64,000 nucleotides of DNA, taken from contig CP087974.1 of the NCBI GenBank assembly GCA_024426085.1, positions 4,382,001 to 4,446,000 of the forward strand, given 5' to 3'. A program made the position numbers and the translations under genes. Shown here piece by piece: positions 9,431 through 20,386 of the stretch (position 1 is its first letter; each line of letters begins with the position of its first letter). Under the pieces are notes generated by a model. That model did no database searches. It saw only the letters and a list, made by a program, of their open reading frames with translations, and was not told the DNA's origin. The stretch is from Rhizobium sp. RCAM05350. Its GTDB lineage: Bacteria > Pseudomonadota > Alphaproteobacteria > Rhizobiales > Rhizobiaceae.

Positions 9431-11877
9431 GCAAGGCTATCCCCAAAAGGCGAGAGCCGTGATCATCGGCGGCGGCGTGTCTGGCTGTTCGGTCGCCTAT
9501 CACCTGGCGAAACTCGGCTGGACGGATGTGGTTCTGCTGGAGCGTAAGCAGTTGACCTCCGGCACGACTTGGCATGCAGCCGGCCTGATCGGCCAGTTGC
9601 GCGCCTCGCAGAACATGACGCGGCTCGCCAAATATTCGGCCGATCTCTACACCAAGCTGGAAGCCGAGACCGGCATCGGCACGGGCATGCGTCAGTGCGG
9701 CTCGATCACCGTGGCGCTGACGGAAGAGCGTAAGCAGGAAATCTATCGGCAGGCCTCGCTTGCCCGCGCCTTCGATGTCGATGTGCGGGAAATTTCGCCG
9801 GATGAGGTCAAGGCGATGTATCCGCATCTGAATGTTTCGGATGTGGTCGCCGCCGTGCATCTGCCGCTCGATGGCCAGTGTGACCCCGCCAATATCGCCA
9901 TGGCGCTGGCCAAGGGCGCGCGGCAGAACGGCGCGACTATTCTCGAAGGCGTCAAGGTCACGGCGGTTCACAAGAAGGACGGCCGGGTGTCGGGCGTCAC
10001 CTGCGAGCAGAATGGCGAGACGTTCACCATCGAGACCGAGAATGTCGTCAATGCGGCCGGCATGTGGGGCAGGGAGCTCGCCAACATGTCCGGCGTCACC
10101 GTGCCGCTGCATGCCTGCGAGCATTTCTACATCGTCACCGAGCCGGTCGCCGGGCTGCAGCGCCTGCCGGTGCTGCGTGTGCCGGACGAGTGCACCTATT
10201 ACAAGGAGGATGCCGGCAAGATGCTTGTGGGCGCGTTCGAGTTGAAGGCCAAGCCCTGGGGCATGAACGGCATCAGCGAGGATTTCTGTTTCGACCAACT
10301 GCCGGAGGATTTCGATCACTTCGCGCCGATCCTCGAACAGGCGGTCAACCGCATGCCGATGCTGGAAACCGCCGGCATCCATACGTTCTTCAACGGACCG
10401 GAAAGCTTTACGCCGGATGACCGCTACTATCTCGGTGAAGCGCCGGAGCTGAAGGGCTATTGGGTTGCGGCCGGTTACAACTCGATCGGCATCGTCTCTT
10501 CCGGCGGTGCCGGCATGGCGCTGGCACAGTGGATGAACGATGGCGAGCCGCCGTTCGATCTCTGGGAGGTCGACATCCGCCGGGCGCAACCGTTCCAGAA
10601 GAACCGCACCTATCTCAAGGAGGACACGTCACCGAGACGCTCGGCCTGCTCTATGCCGACCATTTCCCCTATCGGCAGATGGCGACGGCCCGCGGCGTAC
10701 GCCGCACGCCCTTGCACGAACATCTAAAGGCACGCGGTGCCGTTTTCGGCGAGGTGGCGGGCTGGGAGCGGGCCAACTGGTTTGCCAGAGAAGGCCAGGA
10801 ACGCGAGTACAAATACAGCTGGAAGCGGCAAAACTGGTTCGAAAACCAGCGTGACGAACATCTGGCGATCCGGAATGGCGTTGGCCTGATCGACATGACC
10901 TCCTTCGGCAAGATCTGCGTCGAGGGACGCGATGCGCTGGCCTTCCTGCAAAAGCTCTGTGCCAACCAGCTGGATGTCGCCGCGGGCCGCATCGTCTATA
11001 CCCAGATGCTCAATGCGCGTGGCGGTATCGAGAGCGACCTGACAGTGACCCGTCTTTCGGAGACTGCCTTCCTGCTGGTCGTTCCCGGTGCCACGTTGCA
11101 ACGTGACCTTGCCTGGCTGCGCAAGCATATCGCAGATGAGTTTGTCGTGGTCACCGATGTGACTGCGGCGGGAATCGGTGCTCTGCGTCATGGGGCCGAA
11201 GGCGCGGGAGCTAATGCAGAAGGTCAGCCCCAACGATTTTTCCAATGCCGCCCATCCCTTCGGCACCGCCCGCGAAATCGAAGTCGGCATGGGCCTCGCC
11301 CGCGCCCACCGCGTCACCTACGTCGGCGAGCTGGGCTGGGAGCTCTATGTCTCGACCGACCAGACGGCGCATGTGTTCGAGACGCTGGAAGCGGCGGGTG
11401 CTGATGTCGGCCTGAAACTCTGCGGTATCCATACGCTCGACTCATGCCGCATCGAAAAGGCCTTCCGCCATTTCGGCCATGACATCACCGATGAGGATCA
11501 TGTGCTCGAAGCCGGTCTTGGCTTTGCTGTGAAGCCTGCCAAGGGCGATTTCATCGGCCGGGATGCCGTGTTGAAAAAGCAGGACAAAGGCCTTTCGCGC
11601 CGGCTGGTGCAGTTCCGCCTCACCTGATCCGGAGCCGCTTCTGTTCCACAACGAGGCGGTGGTCCGCGACGGCAAAATTGTCGGCACGATCACCTCGGGC
11701 AATTACGGCCACCATCTCGGCGGCGCGATCGGGCTCGGCTATGTGCCGTGCAGGGGGGAGAGCGAGGCGGATGTGCTGGGCTCGGCTTACGAGATCGAGA
11801 TTGCCGGGACGCGGGTGAAGGCGGAGGCCTCGCTTGCGCCGATGTATGATCCGAAGTCGGAGCGGGTGAGGGCATGA
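9427..11877 (+). CDS. Second dimethylglycine/sarcosine dehydrogenase-like flavoprotein, frame broken
   Basis: Paralogue of the preceding gene with the same domain order: FAD fold ARAVIIGGGVSGCSVAYHLA, TTWHAAGLIGQLRASQN, substrate-binding part (YYLGEAPELKGYWVAAGYNS), then a GcvT module (VAGWERANWFAREGQ, TYVGELGWELYVS, HTLDSCRIEKAFRHFGHD, SGNYGHHLGGAIGLGYV). Exactly the same 2451-bp span as its partner. Its ATG overlaps the upstream stop. Indels near 9445, 10630, 11190 and 11625. The two probably act in sequence or together in N-demethylation of a betaine-derived amine such as dimethylglycine. 4-Methylaminobutanoate oxidase-type activity is an alternative. Confidence 0.84.
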
Positions 11878-11906
11878 TGCAGGACACGCCAGCGTCTGCC
11901 GGGGTT

Positions 11907-12090
11907 ACCCCCTCTGTCACACCGTGACATCTCCCCCACAAGGGGGGAGATTAACCGTATCGACAGCGCCAAGGACCATTTTGCTTCGCTCGGCACGAGC
12001 ACGGCTCGCTGTTGCTGAGCGCAGGTTTGTCAGCGCACTCCCGCTCTCCCTCCTTGTGGGGGAGATGTCACGCAGTGACAGAGGGGGTGT
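11907..12090. repeat. RIME-like palindromic mosaic element
   Basis: Two inverted arms frame this intergenic element. The left arm has CCCCTCTGTCACACCGTGAC followed by ATCTCCCCCACAAGGGGGGA. The right arm is close to its reverse complement (CTCCTTGTGGGGGAGATGTC, then ACGCAGTGACAGAGGGGGT with one offset). Such elements are dispersed in rhizobial intergenic regions. It separates the second flavoprotein gene from the Rieske gene, which makes read-through uncertain. Confidence 0.75.
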
Positions 12091-12164
12091 GCCACGCACT
12101 CGTCATTCTATGGCATGCGCGCCGGAACGCGACTTTTCCGGCCAGTCTTTCCGGAGGCATCACC

Positions 12165-13396
12165 ATGCTCGCACCTGACACCAAGACCACCACGGCGCCA
12201 TCGCCCGACCGCATCGACCAACTCGTCGCAGCCCACAAGCCCGGCCATGGCCTCGCCCGGCCGTTCTACTGCGACGTGGACATTTATGAGCGCGATCTGG
12301 AGCGTGTTTTCCGCCGCCACTGGCATTGCGTCGCGCATGAAAGCGTCATCCCCAAGCCGAACGATTTCGAGGTTTTTCGCATGGCGTCCGAACAGGTGAT
12401 CCTGACGCGGCATGCGGATGGATCAATCCATGCACTGCTGAATGTCTGCCGCCATCGAGGTGCCGAGGTTTGCACCAAGGACAAGGGCAATGCCCGTGTT
12501 TTCGTCTGTCCCTACCATGCCTGGACCTACGGCAACGATGGATCTTTGCGTGCCGCCCGGCTGATGCCGAAGGATTTCAAGCGCGAAGACCACGGGCTGA
12601 AGACGCTGCATGTACGTGTGGTCGAAGGGCTGGTGTTCATTTCCTTTGCCGAAAACCCGCTCGATTTCACCGAGGTCGAAAACCTCTTGCATGCCACCTG
12701 CGGCCAATACGGCTGGGGGCAGGCCAAGGTCGCCTACCGCCAGAGCTATCCGGTCGATGCCAACTGGAAGCTGGCGGTCGAGAACTATGTCGAGTGCTAT
12801 CATTGCGGCCCGGCGCATCCGGAATATTCGCAGACCCATGCGCTGGAACAGCCGCTGCACATGATCGAGGCGCTGAATGCGGCGATGGAGGAGCGTACCT
12901 GCGCGCTCGGTATCCAGGTCGGTTCAGGCGACCATTGGCAGACCTCCGAAAACGGGAAGGAAACCATCCATGCCTTCCGCTATGCGCTCTATGATGGCGT
13001 GAAGACCGGTAGCCAGGACGGCTCGCCACTCAGCACCCTGATGGGCCGCTTCACCGAGTTCGACGGCGGCGTCACCTCGGTCCATCTCGGCGGCACGTCG
13101 TTCCTGGTCTGCTATCCCGACCATGGCATGATCTACCGCTTCATTCCGAAGGGGCCGGAGGCCTGCGAGATGGAGCTCATCTGGCTGGTCAATGGTGAGG
13201 CGCAGGAAGGCATCGACTACGACCTTGAAAAGCTGAAATGGCTCTGGACGGTCACCACCGACGAGGACAAGTCGATCATCGAACACACCTGCGCGGCGTG
13301 CGCTCGCACTATTTCGTATCCGGCCCGATCGCGCCGATGGAGCAGAACGAGTTGCGCTATATCAACTGGTATCTCGACGAGATCAGCCGGCCCTGA
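12165..13396 (+). CDS. Rieske non-heme iron oxygenase, alpha subunit; one frameshift
   Basis: Oxygenase component with a Rieske [2Fe-2S] centre and a mononuclear iron site. The Rieske ligands appear as CRHRGAEVC and, further on, CPYHAW (C-x-H...C-x2-H). The catalytic site reads NYVECYHCGPAHPEY, supplying the two His. One indel near 13290 gives the natural end LRGVRSHYFVSGPIAPMEQ then NELRYINWYLDEISRP. About 410 codons. With two methylamine-oxidising flavoproteins upstream, N-demethylation of a quaternary amine (glycine betaine or proline betaine, as in GbcA or stachydrine demethylase) is the best guess. An aromatic-ring hydroxylase is the alternative. No reductase gene is adjacent. Confidence 0.83.
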
Positions 13397-13409
13397 CGCG
13401 GCGCGGGCG

Positions 13410-13930
13410 CTACTGTGCCGGAACACCGCGAATGTTGGAAATCTGCGTTGTCCATTTCGGCGCTGTGGGTTCGATGCCGAAGCGGTTGGGGAAGGTGAAG
13501 AAAGTTTGAAGGCCTGCTCCCTGCCGGCAGGGACGCGGGCAAGGATCAGGGCCGTGTCGTCGCCGACTGTCTTGCAATCGCCGTTCGGGCAATCCTGAAG
13601 TGTCACCGTCAAATTGAAATTGGTCAGATTGGCGGCGCTTTTGTTCACGACTGTGCCGGTGACCCGGTAGCTGGTGTCCGGCCGGTTGCGGGTGAACTGC
13701 AGGCCTTCCAGTACAATCTCTTCCGGCAGGATGACCGGACGGTTCTGGGTGAAGGGTGGCGGATCGGTATCGTTGCCCCCACTGTCTCTCATCCAGACCA
13801 CGAAAGCCGAAACAAGCCCCAATGCGACGAGAATGCTGAGCACCGGTTCGGCAAAGTGCCGGAAGCGCGACGAGCGCATGGCGAAATACACGATCAACAG
13901 GCCTGCAAGCGCAGGAAATATCCAAATCAT
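13410..13930 (-). CDS. Small membrane-anchored protein with an FxLYD-like domain; one frameshift
   Basis: About 173 codons. Two hydrophobic segments at the N-terminus (MIWIFPALAGLLIVYFAM and PVLSILVALGLVSAFVVWM) are followed by a soluble part. That part has YRVTGTVVNKSAANLTNFNL and VTLQDCPNGDCKTVGDD, a pattern like the small beta-sandwich FxLYD domains of bacterial envelope proteins. One indel near 13505 leads to the end FTFPNRFGIEPTAPKW then TTQISNIRGVPAQ. It is convergent with the Rieske gene. Function unknown. Confidence 0.6.
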
Positions 13931-14089
13931 CAAAGCCCTCCGGCTTTCTATATAGGCGGGGCGGTGCCGGGATGGAAGCGGGTGCGGCACGATCCGGCCA
14001 TTGTAGCGGCCAGCGGAACAAAGCACCGGGTCGTCCGTTACTTGCTCGTCGCCCCCGACATATTTCAAATGCGGAAAAGGAAGAGACCA

Positions 14090-14592
14090 ATGGCAGGAAA
14101 AGCCCTGGAAGACCTGTTTCACGATATGCTCAAGGATGTCTACTACGCTGAACGCAAGATCCTGAAAGCCTTGCCGAAAATGGCCAAGGGCGCGCAAAGC
14201 CCGAAGCTGAAGGCGGCGTTTGAAAAACACCATGATGAAACCGAAGGCCAGATCGAGCGCCTGCAGCAGGTGTTTGAAATTTTCGGCAAGGCGCCGTCGG
14301 CAAGACCTGCCCGGCCATCGACGGGATTATCGAGGAAGGTGAGGAAATCCTCGACGAATTCAAGGGTTCACCCGCGCTGGATGCCGGCCTCCTGGCAACG
14401 GCCCAGGCCGTCGAACACTACGAGATGGCCCGCCACGGCACGCTGAAGACCTGGGCCGGAATGCTCGGCCTCAAGGATGCCGTCAAGCTGCTTGACGAGA
14501 CCCTGCAGCAGGAAGGCCAGACCGATCACGCGCTGACGGCGCTGGCTGAGGCTTCGGTCAACGCGACGGCGATGAAAAGGCCGCGTGATTAG
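14090..14592 (+). CDS. Ferritin-like DUF892 (YciE/YciF) protein; one frameshift
   Basis: Four-helix ferritin-like protein of the DUF892 family, often stress-induced, with no settled function. It starts MAGKALEDLFHDMLKDVYYA then ERKILKALPKMAKGA. Glutamates and histidines in the helices (DVYYAERKIL, FEKHHDETEGQIERL, AVEHYEMARHGTL) are as expected for a di-metal site. One indel near 14300 separates FEIFGKAPS from GKTCPAIDGIIEEGEEILDE. About 167 codons, the usual size. A strong hairpin terminator follows directly. Confidence 0.85.
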
Positions 14593-14604
14593 AAATATAA
14601 ACGA

Positions 14605-14634
14605 AAAATGGCCGGATTTTTATCCGGCCATTTT
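14605..14634. terminator. Bidirectional rho-independent terminator
   Basis: A 13-bp stem (AAAATGGCCGGAT / ATCCGGCCATTTT) with a TTTT loop. The A and T tracts at its ends give a U-run in either direction. It lies between the convergent DUF892 gene and the siderophore operon, whose last stop codon is directly adjacent. Confidence 0.88.
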
Positions 14635-15748
14635 CTATTTCAGGCTGATCCAATACGCCCCCCGGAACGGAACGGCGGCAAAACGTTCGTTGATTTCCTT
14701 CAGGCTCTGATCCGGATCGATATCGGCAAACATCTCCGGCCGCAGCCACTGGGCAAAGGCTTCCGCCGCCAGGATATTCAGCGGCACCGCGTTGAAGAAA
14801 TTCCACAATCCATGCACCCGGCCTTTCTGCACGCCCGACAGGTTGGCGAGCACCGGGTTTTTCACAGCTTCGCCAAGCGTCCTACGGGCTTCGTCGGCGG
14901 AAACGCCGGGGCCGACCGAAAAGACGCTGTAGGTGCCGCCGGGCGAGGCCGTGGCAATATAAACCTGCGGATCGGCCTCGATCAGGTATTCGCTGCTCAC
15001 GGTGCCGCCCTGACGCGGCAGGTTCTTGTCGGCAATGTTGCGGCTGCCGGTAATGCCGATGAATTCGCCAAGGCCGCCGGTGCCATAGGCATAGCAGCAG
15101 CGATCCGGATTGGGGAAAGCGTCCATCAGCACGGTCGGACCGGGCTCGGGATTGGCGGCGACGCGATCGGTGATGCGTTTCAGGCGTTCCTCGTAGAAAT
15201 CGGCAAAGGCGTTTGCCTGCTCTTCGCGCTCAAGGATCTTGCCGAGCAGCCGCATATTGTCTGGCGTGTTCTTCAAGGGATCGCTGTTGAAGTCGACGAC
15301 AAAGACCGGGACGCCGGTGCTTTCCAGATAGTCGATTGCCCGCTTGCCGAGATCGGTCTCGGCCTGCCAGTTTGCCATGATGGCGAGATCGGCCTTCAGC
15401 GACAGGATGGTTTCGAAGGACAGACCGTCGCCGGTGCCATCGCCGATGATCGGGACGTCGGCAAGGGCCGGAAACTTTTCGACGAAGTCCTTGTAGATTT
15501 CCGGATTGTCGCCCTTCATGTCTCCGGACCAGCCGGCCAGCAGGCTGACGGGATCGGGGGTGGATCAGCGACAGCGCCACCAGGTTGAAGCCGCTGCCGA
15601 GCAGGATGGCTTTGGGTTTTTCCTTGACCGTCACCTGACGGCCGATCGCATCGGTCAAGGTCAAAGGCCAGCGTTCCTGCGCATTCGACATGGCGGCACA
15701 GGCCAGAAACAGACCGATGGACAGGAGAAGGAGGCGTTTCACAATCAT
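14635..15748 (-). CDS. Ferric-siderophore periplasmic binding protein; one frameshift
   Basis: Solute-binding protein of an iron-siderophore ABC importer. An N-terminal signal peptide (MIVKRLLLLSIGLFLACAAM then SNAQ) is followed by LTLTDAIGRQVTVKEKPKAI, the typical start of this family. Also seen are DGLSFETILSLKADLAIMAN and GGTVSSEYLIEADPQVYIA. About 371 codons with one indel near 15550. Its ATG overlaps the stop of the FhuF gene (ATGA), so they are one operon with the receptor. It may correspond to the hydroxamate-binding FhuP of Sinorhizobium. No permease or ATPase gene is in the operon. Confidence 0.82.
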
Positions 15749-16507
15749 TGCTTTCTTTGAGCGGGCAGGGCGCAGAGTTCGCCGCAGCTCGGTATGCCCG
15801 GCAAAAGATAGCGCAGGCAACAAACCTTGCGGCGGCAGACGGTTTCTTCACCGTCGGTCTCGTGACGCAGGCAGCCGAGAAACGGGTTGGCGCTGCCATC
15901 CGGTAGGTGCGGCTGGGAAAACAGCGACCGCGACGCCCAGGCATCGCCATCGGCCGGGCGCTCCCGCTCGGTGGCGTTGAAGGCGTAGTCGATGTAGACA
16001 GCCGCATTGTTCCAGGCGAGTTTTGGCGCGATGCCGCCAAGTGCCTTGAGCTGCACGATGATCTCGGCCAGATGCTGGCTGACCAGAGGCATGACGAAGG
16101 ACAGAAGGTTCGCCTCCTTGCTTTCGCTCCAGTCGCCTTCGCGGGCAAGTCCGAGTGCGCGGCAGCCCGTCTTCGGCAAGGGCTATCGTCATCTCTGCGG
16201 GAACGACTGGCAGAACATGGTCGGCGCGGCGCGCAACGATATACGGGATCGTCAGCATCGAAAAATAATAGAGCGACCACATGGAAGCGACAGCGCGCCG
16301 GTCGGGGCTGCCATGGGCGCTCGCATAGGTGTCAAGGGCAGTGGAAAAGCCGCCGGAGCCGAAAAATTCGGAAAGCGGAATGCCGCCTTCCAGCTCCGAC
16401 GACAGCATCATCTTTTCGCCGCACCAGGCATGCTCACCGGCAAACACCGCCTTCAGGCCGGATGGTCTGAAGGCGGTGTTGGTGTCGTGATTGGCGGAAA
16501 GGCTCAA
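15745..16507 (-). CDS. fhuF: FhuF-like siderophore-iron reductase, one frameshift
   Basis: Second FhuF-type protein in the window, for reductive release of iron from a hydroxamate siderophore. The C-terminus reads CCLRYLLPGIPSCGELCAL, i.e. CC-X10-C-X3-C, one residue longer in the last spacing than the classic motif. Other landmarks: SMWSLYYFSMLTIPYIVARR and LAEIIVQLKALGGIAPKLAW. One indel near 16165. About 254 codons, as in the family. It sits between the TonB receptor (4 bp upstream) and the binding protein (overlapping), which strongly supports the role. Confidence 0.83.
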
Positions 16508-16511
16508 CGGA

Positions 16512-18692
16512 TCACCAGCTGTATTTCAGCGAACCGATGACGGCGCGGCCCTGGTCGTGGTAGCAGAAGCCACTCGAGCAAACCGCATCGCGCCGGTCGA
16601 AGACGTTGGTTGCGTTGACCTGCAGGCGCAGGCCTTCATACTTTTTGTCGATTGCCGCGAAGTCGTAGTGGGCTGCAGCATCAAAGAGCACGCGCTGAAT
16701 TGCGCGTCGTATTCTGGTCGTTACCGTAGCTCTCACCCAGGAAGCGTGCGCCAGCGCCGAAGCCAAAGCCACTCGCCGGACCGTCCTCAGGCAGTGTGTA
16801 GTCCGCCCAGAGCGATGCCATGTGGCGTGGCACAGAGGAGACATAGTTGCCGACCGTATCGGCCGGGCCTTCGGTGATCTTGATATCGGTATAGGTATAG
16901 GACGCTACCAGCGACAGACCGTTGTCGAGGCTGGTATTGGCCTCGAGTTCGAAACCGCGTGAACGCACCTTGCCGCGCTGAACCTGAACATTTTCGGGGC
17001 CGCTGCCCAAATCCATGACCTCGTAGTAAAGGCTGTTTTTCTGGTCGATGTTGAACAGGGCCGCCGTGATCATCGTGTTGCTGTTCGGCAGCAGATATTT
17101 GACGCCGATTTCTTCCTGCTGGCTTTCGGTCGGCTTGAAGGGGGCATCGGTTTCATGGTTGACGCCTGCATTCGGGCTGAAGGCGGTGGAGTAGCTGATA
17201 TACGGCGCAAGACCAAAGTCCGTCTCGTAGGTCAGGCCGATGCGGCCGGGAAAATTCCTTGTCATCCTGCGAGACGCTGCTGACGGCATTGGTGGTGAGA
17301 TCAGTCGTATCGGTGTCGGTCGAGACCCAGTCGTAACGCGCGCCCGCTGTCAGTGTCCATGCGTCATAGCGGATCTGATCCTGAACATAGGTGCCCAGCT
17401 GCCACTGGTCCTGAACAACCCGCTCGGTGAAATCGATCGGGTCGGTCGGACGACCCTGCGTCGGGTTGTTGGTGTCAAGCGGCGGCGTGGCCCCATATCC
17501 GTTCAGAGAGCGGAAGCGCAGCTTGGTATAGTCGACACCGAAGAGAAGCGTATGATCGAGTGCGCCGGTATCGAACCTGGCTTCCATCTGGTTGTCGATC
17601 ACCACGGAATTCAGGCGTTCATCGAATGAGCCGGCGCTGCTATCCAGAAGCGTCGGGTCGATGGCGTTTGGCGCATAGGCAAAGGCCCAGTCTGCGTCGA
17701 TATTCAGCGTCGAGACGCGCAGGTTCTGGCGGAAGGTGAAGACATCGTTCAAACGATGTTCGAATTCATAGCCCAGGCGAGCTTGGGTCTGGACCGAATC
17801 GTTGAAATCCGGGTTGCCCCCGAAGATATCGGTGACCTTGCCGGTGAGAGGATCGTTGTAATAGGCAGCTGTGCCGCCGGTTTTGGTGCGGGAGTATTCG
17901 CCCAGGATCGTCAGTTTGGTGTCTTCGTCCGGTTTCCACGTGAACGCAGGCGCGATGTAGGCGCGGTCGTCGGGAACGCTCACCTGCTCGGTGTCGCTAT
18001 CACGCAAAAGCCCGGTCATGCGGTAATAGAGCGGATCAGTGTCGTTGACCGGACCGGAGAAATCAAACTGTCCCTGGTAACGATTGTCCGTGCCGTATTG
18101 CAGCTGCAATTCGTGCAGCGGCTCTTCGGTGGGACGTTTGGTGATCAGGTTGAAGAGGCCACCGGCGCCGGATGCGCCATAGAGTGCCGACGAGGGACCG
18201 CGCAGGATCGATACGCCTTCAAGGCCATAGGGCTCGTTCTTGAAAAGGGAGGAGCTTGCGCCCTGGCTGGCGCAGGTTGTCGCGGAACATGCCGGTGTAT
18301 GTGACGTCGAAGCCGCGGACGGTGAACGAATCGAAGCGCGGATCGAAGCCGAAGGCGCCAATACGCGAGCCGGGTGTGTAGGCCAGCGTGTCGAGAAGCG
18401 TTTGCGGATTGCGATCCTTCAGCTGCTGTTCGGTAACGGACGAGATCGATTGCGGCGTCTGCAGGAAGGGCGTGTCAACCTTGGCGCCGGTGGCGCTGCT
18501 GGTGCCGACATATCCATCGGCGGTGATCACGCCGCCGCTGCCGCCAGTGACGGTCAGGGCCTCAAGTTCCGTCGCTCCGTCGGTGCCCGTCGTGGATTGC
18601 GTAGCGTCCTGTGCGAAAGCTGTCAGCGAGAGGGCGAGCAGCGAGGTTCCGGCAAGGGCGAAGCGAACGGTGGAGCGGCGGAGTTGGGACAT
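16512..18692 (-). CDS. TonB-dependent ferric-siderophore receptor, frame broken
   Basis: Outer-membrane receptor for a ferric siderophore, probably of the hydroxamate (FhuA-like) type. Signal peptide then a plug domain: TPFLQTPQSISSVTEQQLKD, DSFTVRGFD, VSILRGPSSALYGASGAGGL, NLITKRP. The beta-barrel follows with many aromatic strands and ends in ...GSLKYSW, a typical outer-membrane C-terminus. About 726 codons, a usual size. Indels near 16700, 17250 and 18260. The start is ATG; a GTG three codons upstream is also possible. First gene of an operon with fhuF and the binding protein, with a candidate iron-responsive box 78 bp upstream. Confidence 0.88.
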
Positions 18693-18769
18693 GTCATGCA
18701 CTTTCTGGATAGGCGAGCTATAAGATGACTCCTTCTATCAAGATTATTCCGGCGCAAAAGTGGAATCTA

Positions 18770-18784
18770 TGACTTAAACACTCA
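18770..18784. promoter_or_regulatory. Candidate iron-responsive operator (TGA-N9-TCA)
   Basis: TGACTTAAACACTCA fits the IRO pattern TGA-N9-TCA bound by RirA in Rhizobiaceae. It lies about 80 bp upstream of the receptor start, where iron control is expected. The pattern is short and could occur by chance. Confidence 0.45.
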
Positions 18785-18861
18785 TGTTTTTCGCTCTGTG
18801 GGATTTGCGCAACATTTTCAACAAGACCTGTCGTCGTTCCCATCGGTTAGCGTGGAATTGC

Positions 18862-18888
18862 AAAAGGCCGCACTTGGGAGCGCGGCCT
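18862..18888 (-). terminator. Rho-independent terminator after patD
   Basis: On the minus strand AGGCCGC and GCGGCCT form a 7-bp G+C-rich stem around a 10-base loop, followed by TTTT. It lies 44 bp past the patD stop and ahead of the receptor promoter. Confidence 0.7.
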
Positions 18889-18931
18889 CGTCTGCGGACG
18901 GTGCTGTGATCAGCATAGGAGGGCCGAATGC

Positions 18932-20361
18932 TTACCCGTGGTTGATCATCACGTGACGAACGGCGGTGTAATCCTCCAGCGCATAGATCGACATGTCCTT
19001 GCCATAGCCGGATTGCTTGACGCCGCCATGGGGCATTTCGTTGGTCAGCATGAAGTGGGTGTTGATCCAGGTGCAGCCATATTGCAGGCGGGACGCGGCC
19101 TTCATCGCCTTTGAGATGTCCTTAGTCCAGACGGAGGAGGCAAGACCGTAGTCGCTGTCGTTTGCCCATTTGACCGCTTGGTCGTTTTCGGTGAAGCGGG
19201 TGACCGAGACGACGGGGCCGAAAACCTCGCGGCGGACGATCTCGTCTTCCTGGGTGGCGCCGGCAACCACGGTCGGCTGGAAGAAGAAGCCGTCCTTGCT
19301 GCCAAGATTACCGCCGGTGGTGATCTCGATATGTTTCTGCTCGGTGGCGCGCTCGACGAAGCTTGTGACGCGGTCGCGCTGGCGCTTTGAGATCAGCGGG
19401 CCGATCTCGTTTTCGGTGTCGTCGGCGAGATTGTACTTGATCGTCGAGACGGCCGAGGTGAGGTCGGCGACCAGCTTTTCGTAGATACCATCCTGCGCGT
19501 AGATGCGGCAGGCGGCGGTGCAGTCCTGTCCGGCATTGTAATAGCCGAAGGTGCGGATGCCGTTGACGACGGCTTCGAGGTCGGCGTCGTCATAGACGAT
19601 GACAGGTGCCTTGCCGCCGAGTTCGAGATGGGTGCGCTTGACGGTTTTCGCCGCTGCCTGTAGCACTTTCTTGCCGGTGGCGATATCGCCGGTGATCGAG
19701 ACCATGCCGATCTTCGGGTGGTTGATCAACGTGTTGCCGACCGTATCGCCGCGGCCGAGGATGATGTTGACGACGCCCTCCGGCAGGATATCGGCGAGCA
19801 GCCGCGCCATCTTCAGCGCCGTCAGCGGCGTCTGTTCGGATGGCTTGAAGACGACGGTATTGCCTGCCGACAATCGCAGGTGCGAGCTTCCAGGCCATCA
19901 TCATCAGTGGATAGTTCCACGGCGCGATCGAGCCGATGATGCCGACGGGATCGCGGCGGATCATCGAGGTGTGACCTGGGCAGGTATTCGCCGGCGACGG
20001 TCGCGTGCAAATTGCGGATGGCGCCGGCGAAAAAGCGCCAGCAGTCGACGATAGCCGGCAGTTCGTCATTGCGAACGGCATTGATCGGCTTGCCACAGTT
20101 CAGGGCTTCGAGAGCTGCAAAGGCGTCGGCATCCTTCTCGATCGCATCGGCGATCTTCAGGAGATAACCGGAGCGCTCGCCTGGTGTCGTCATCGACCAG
20201 GTGACGAAAGCCTTTTCGGCGGCATCGACGGCGCGTTCGATCTGTGCCTGCGAGGCTTCCATGAGATCGATGATCTTGGCGCCGGTGCGCGGGTTGAGGA
20301 TCAGCTCCTCGGCCTCTGTTCCTGCTTCGAATGTCGATCCGATCAGCAATTGCGTGTCCAT
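18932..20361 (-). CDS. patD: Gamma-aminobutyraldehyde dehydrogenase, frame broken
   Basis: NAD-dependent aldehyde dehydrogenase that converts 4-aminobutyraldehyde from putrescine to GABA. Very close to E. coli PatD (YdcW): GHTSMIRRDPVGIIGSIAPW, NYPLMMMAWKLAPAI, TVKRTHLELGGKAPVIVYDD, FGYYNAGQDCTAACRIYAQ with the catalytic Cys, and the ending SGYGKDMSIYALEDYTAVRH. About 476 codons, as in E. coli. Indels near 19875 and 19985. Last gene of the putrescine-type transporter operon, the same neighbours as E. coli ydcSTUV-patD. A betaine-aldehyde or other aminoaldehyde dehydrogenase remains possible. Confidence 0.85.
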
Positions 20362-20386
20362 GTTCGTTCTCCCTTGATGTCCGGAT

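Noticed and set aside
12012..12164. Extended start for the Rieske oxygenase
   Set aside because: The upstream in-frame codons come from the palindromic repeat. The ATG at 12165 starts the recognisable protein.
18862..18888. Small RNA or attenuator upstream of the siderophore receptor
   Set aside because: The stem with its U-run is in the right place and orientation to be the patD terminator, which explains it fully.
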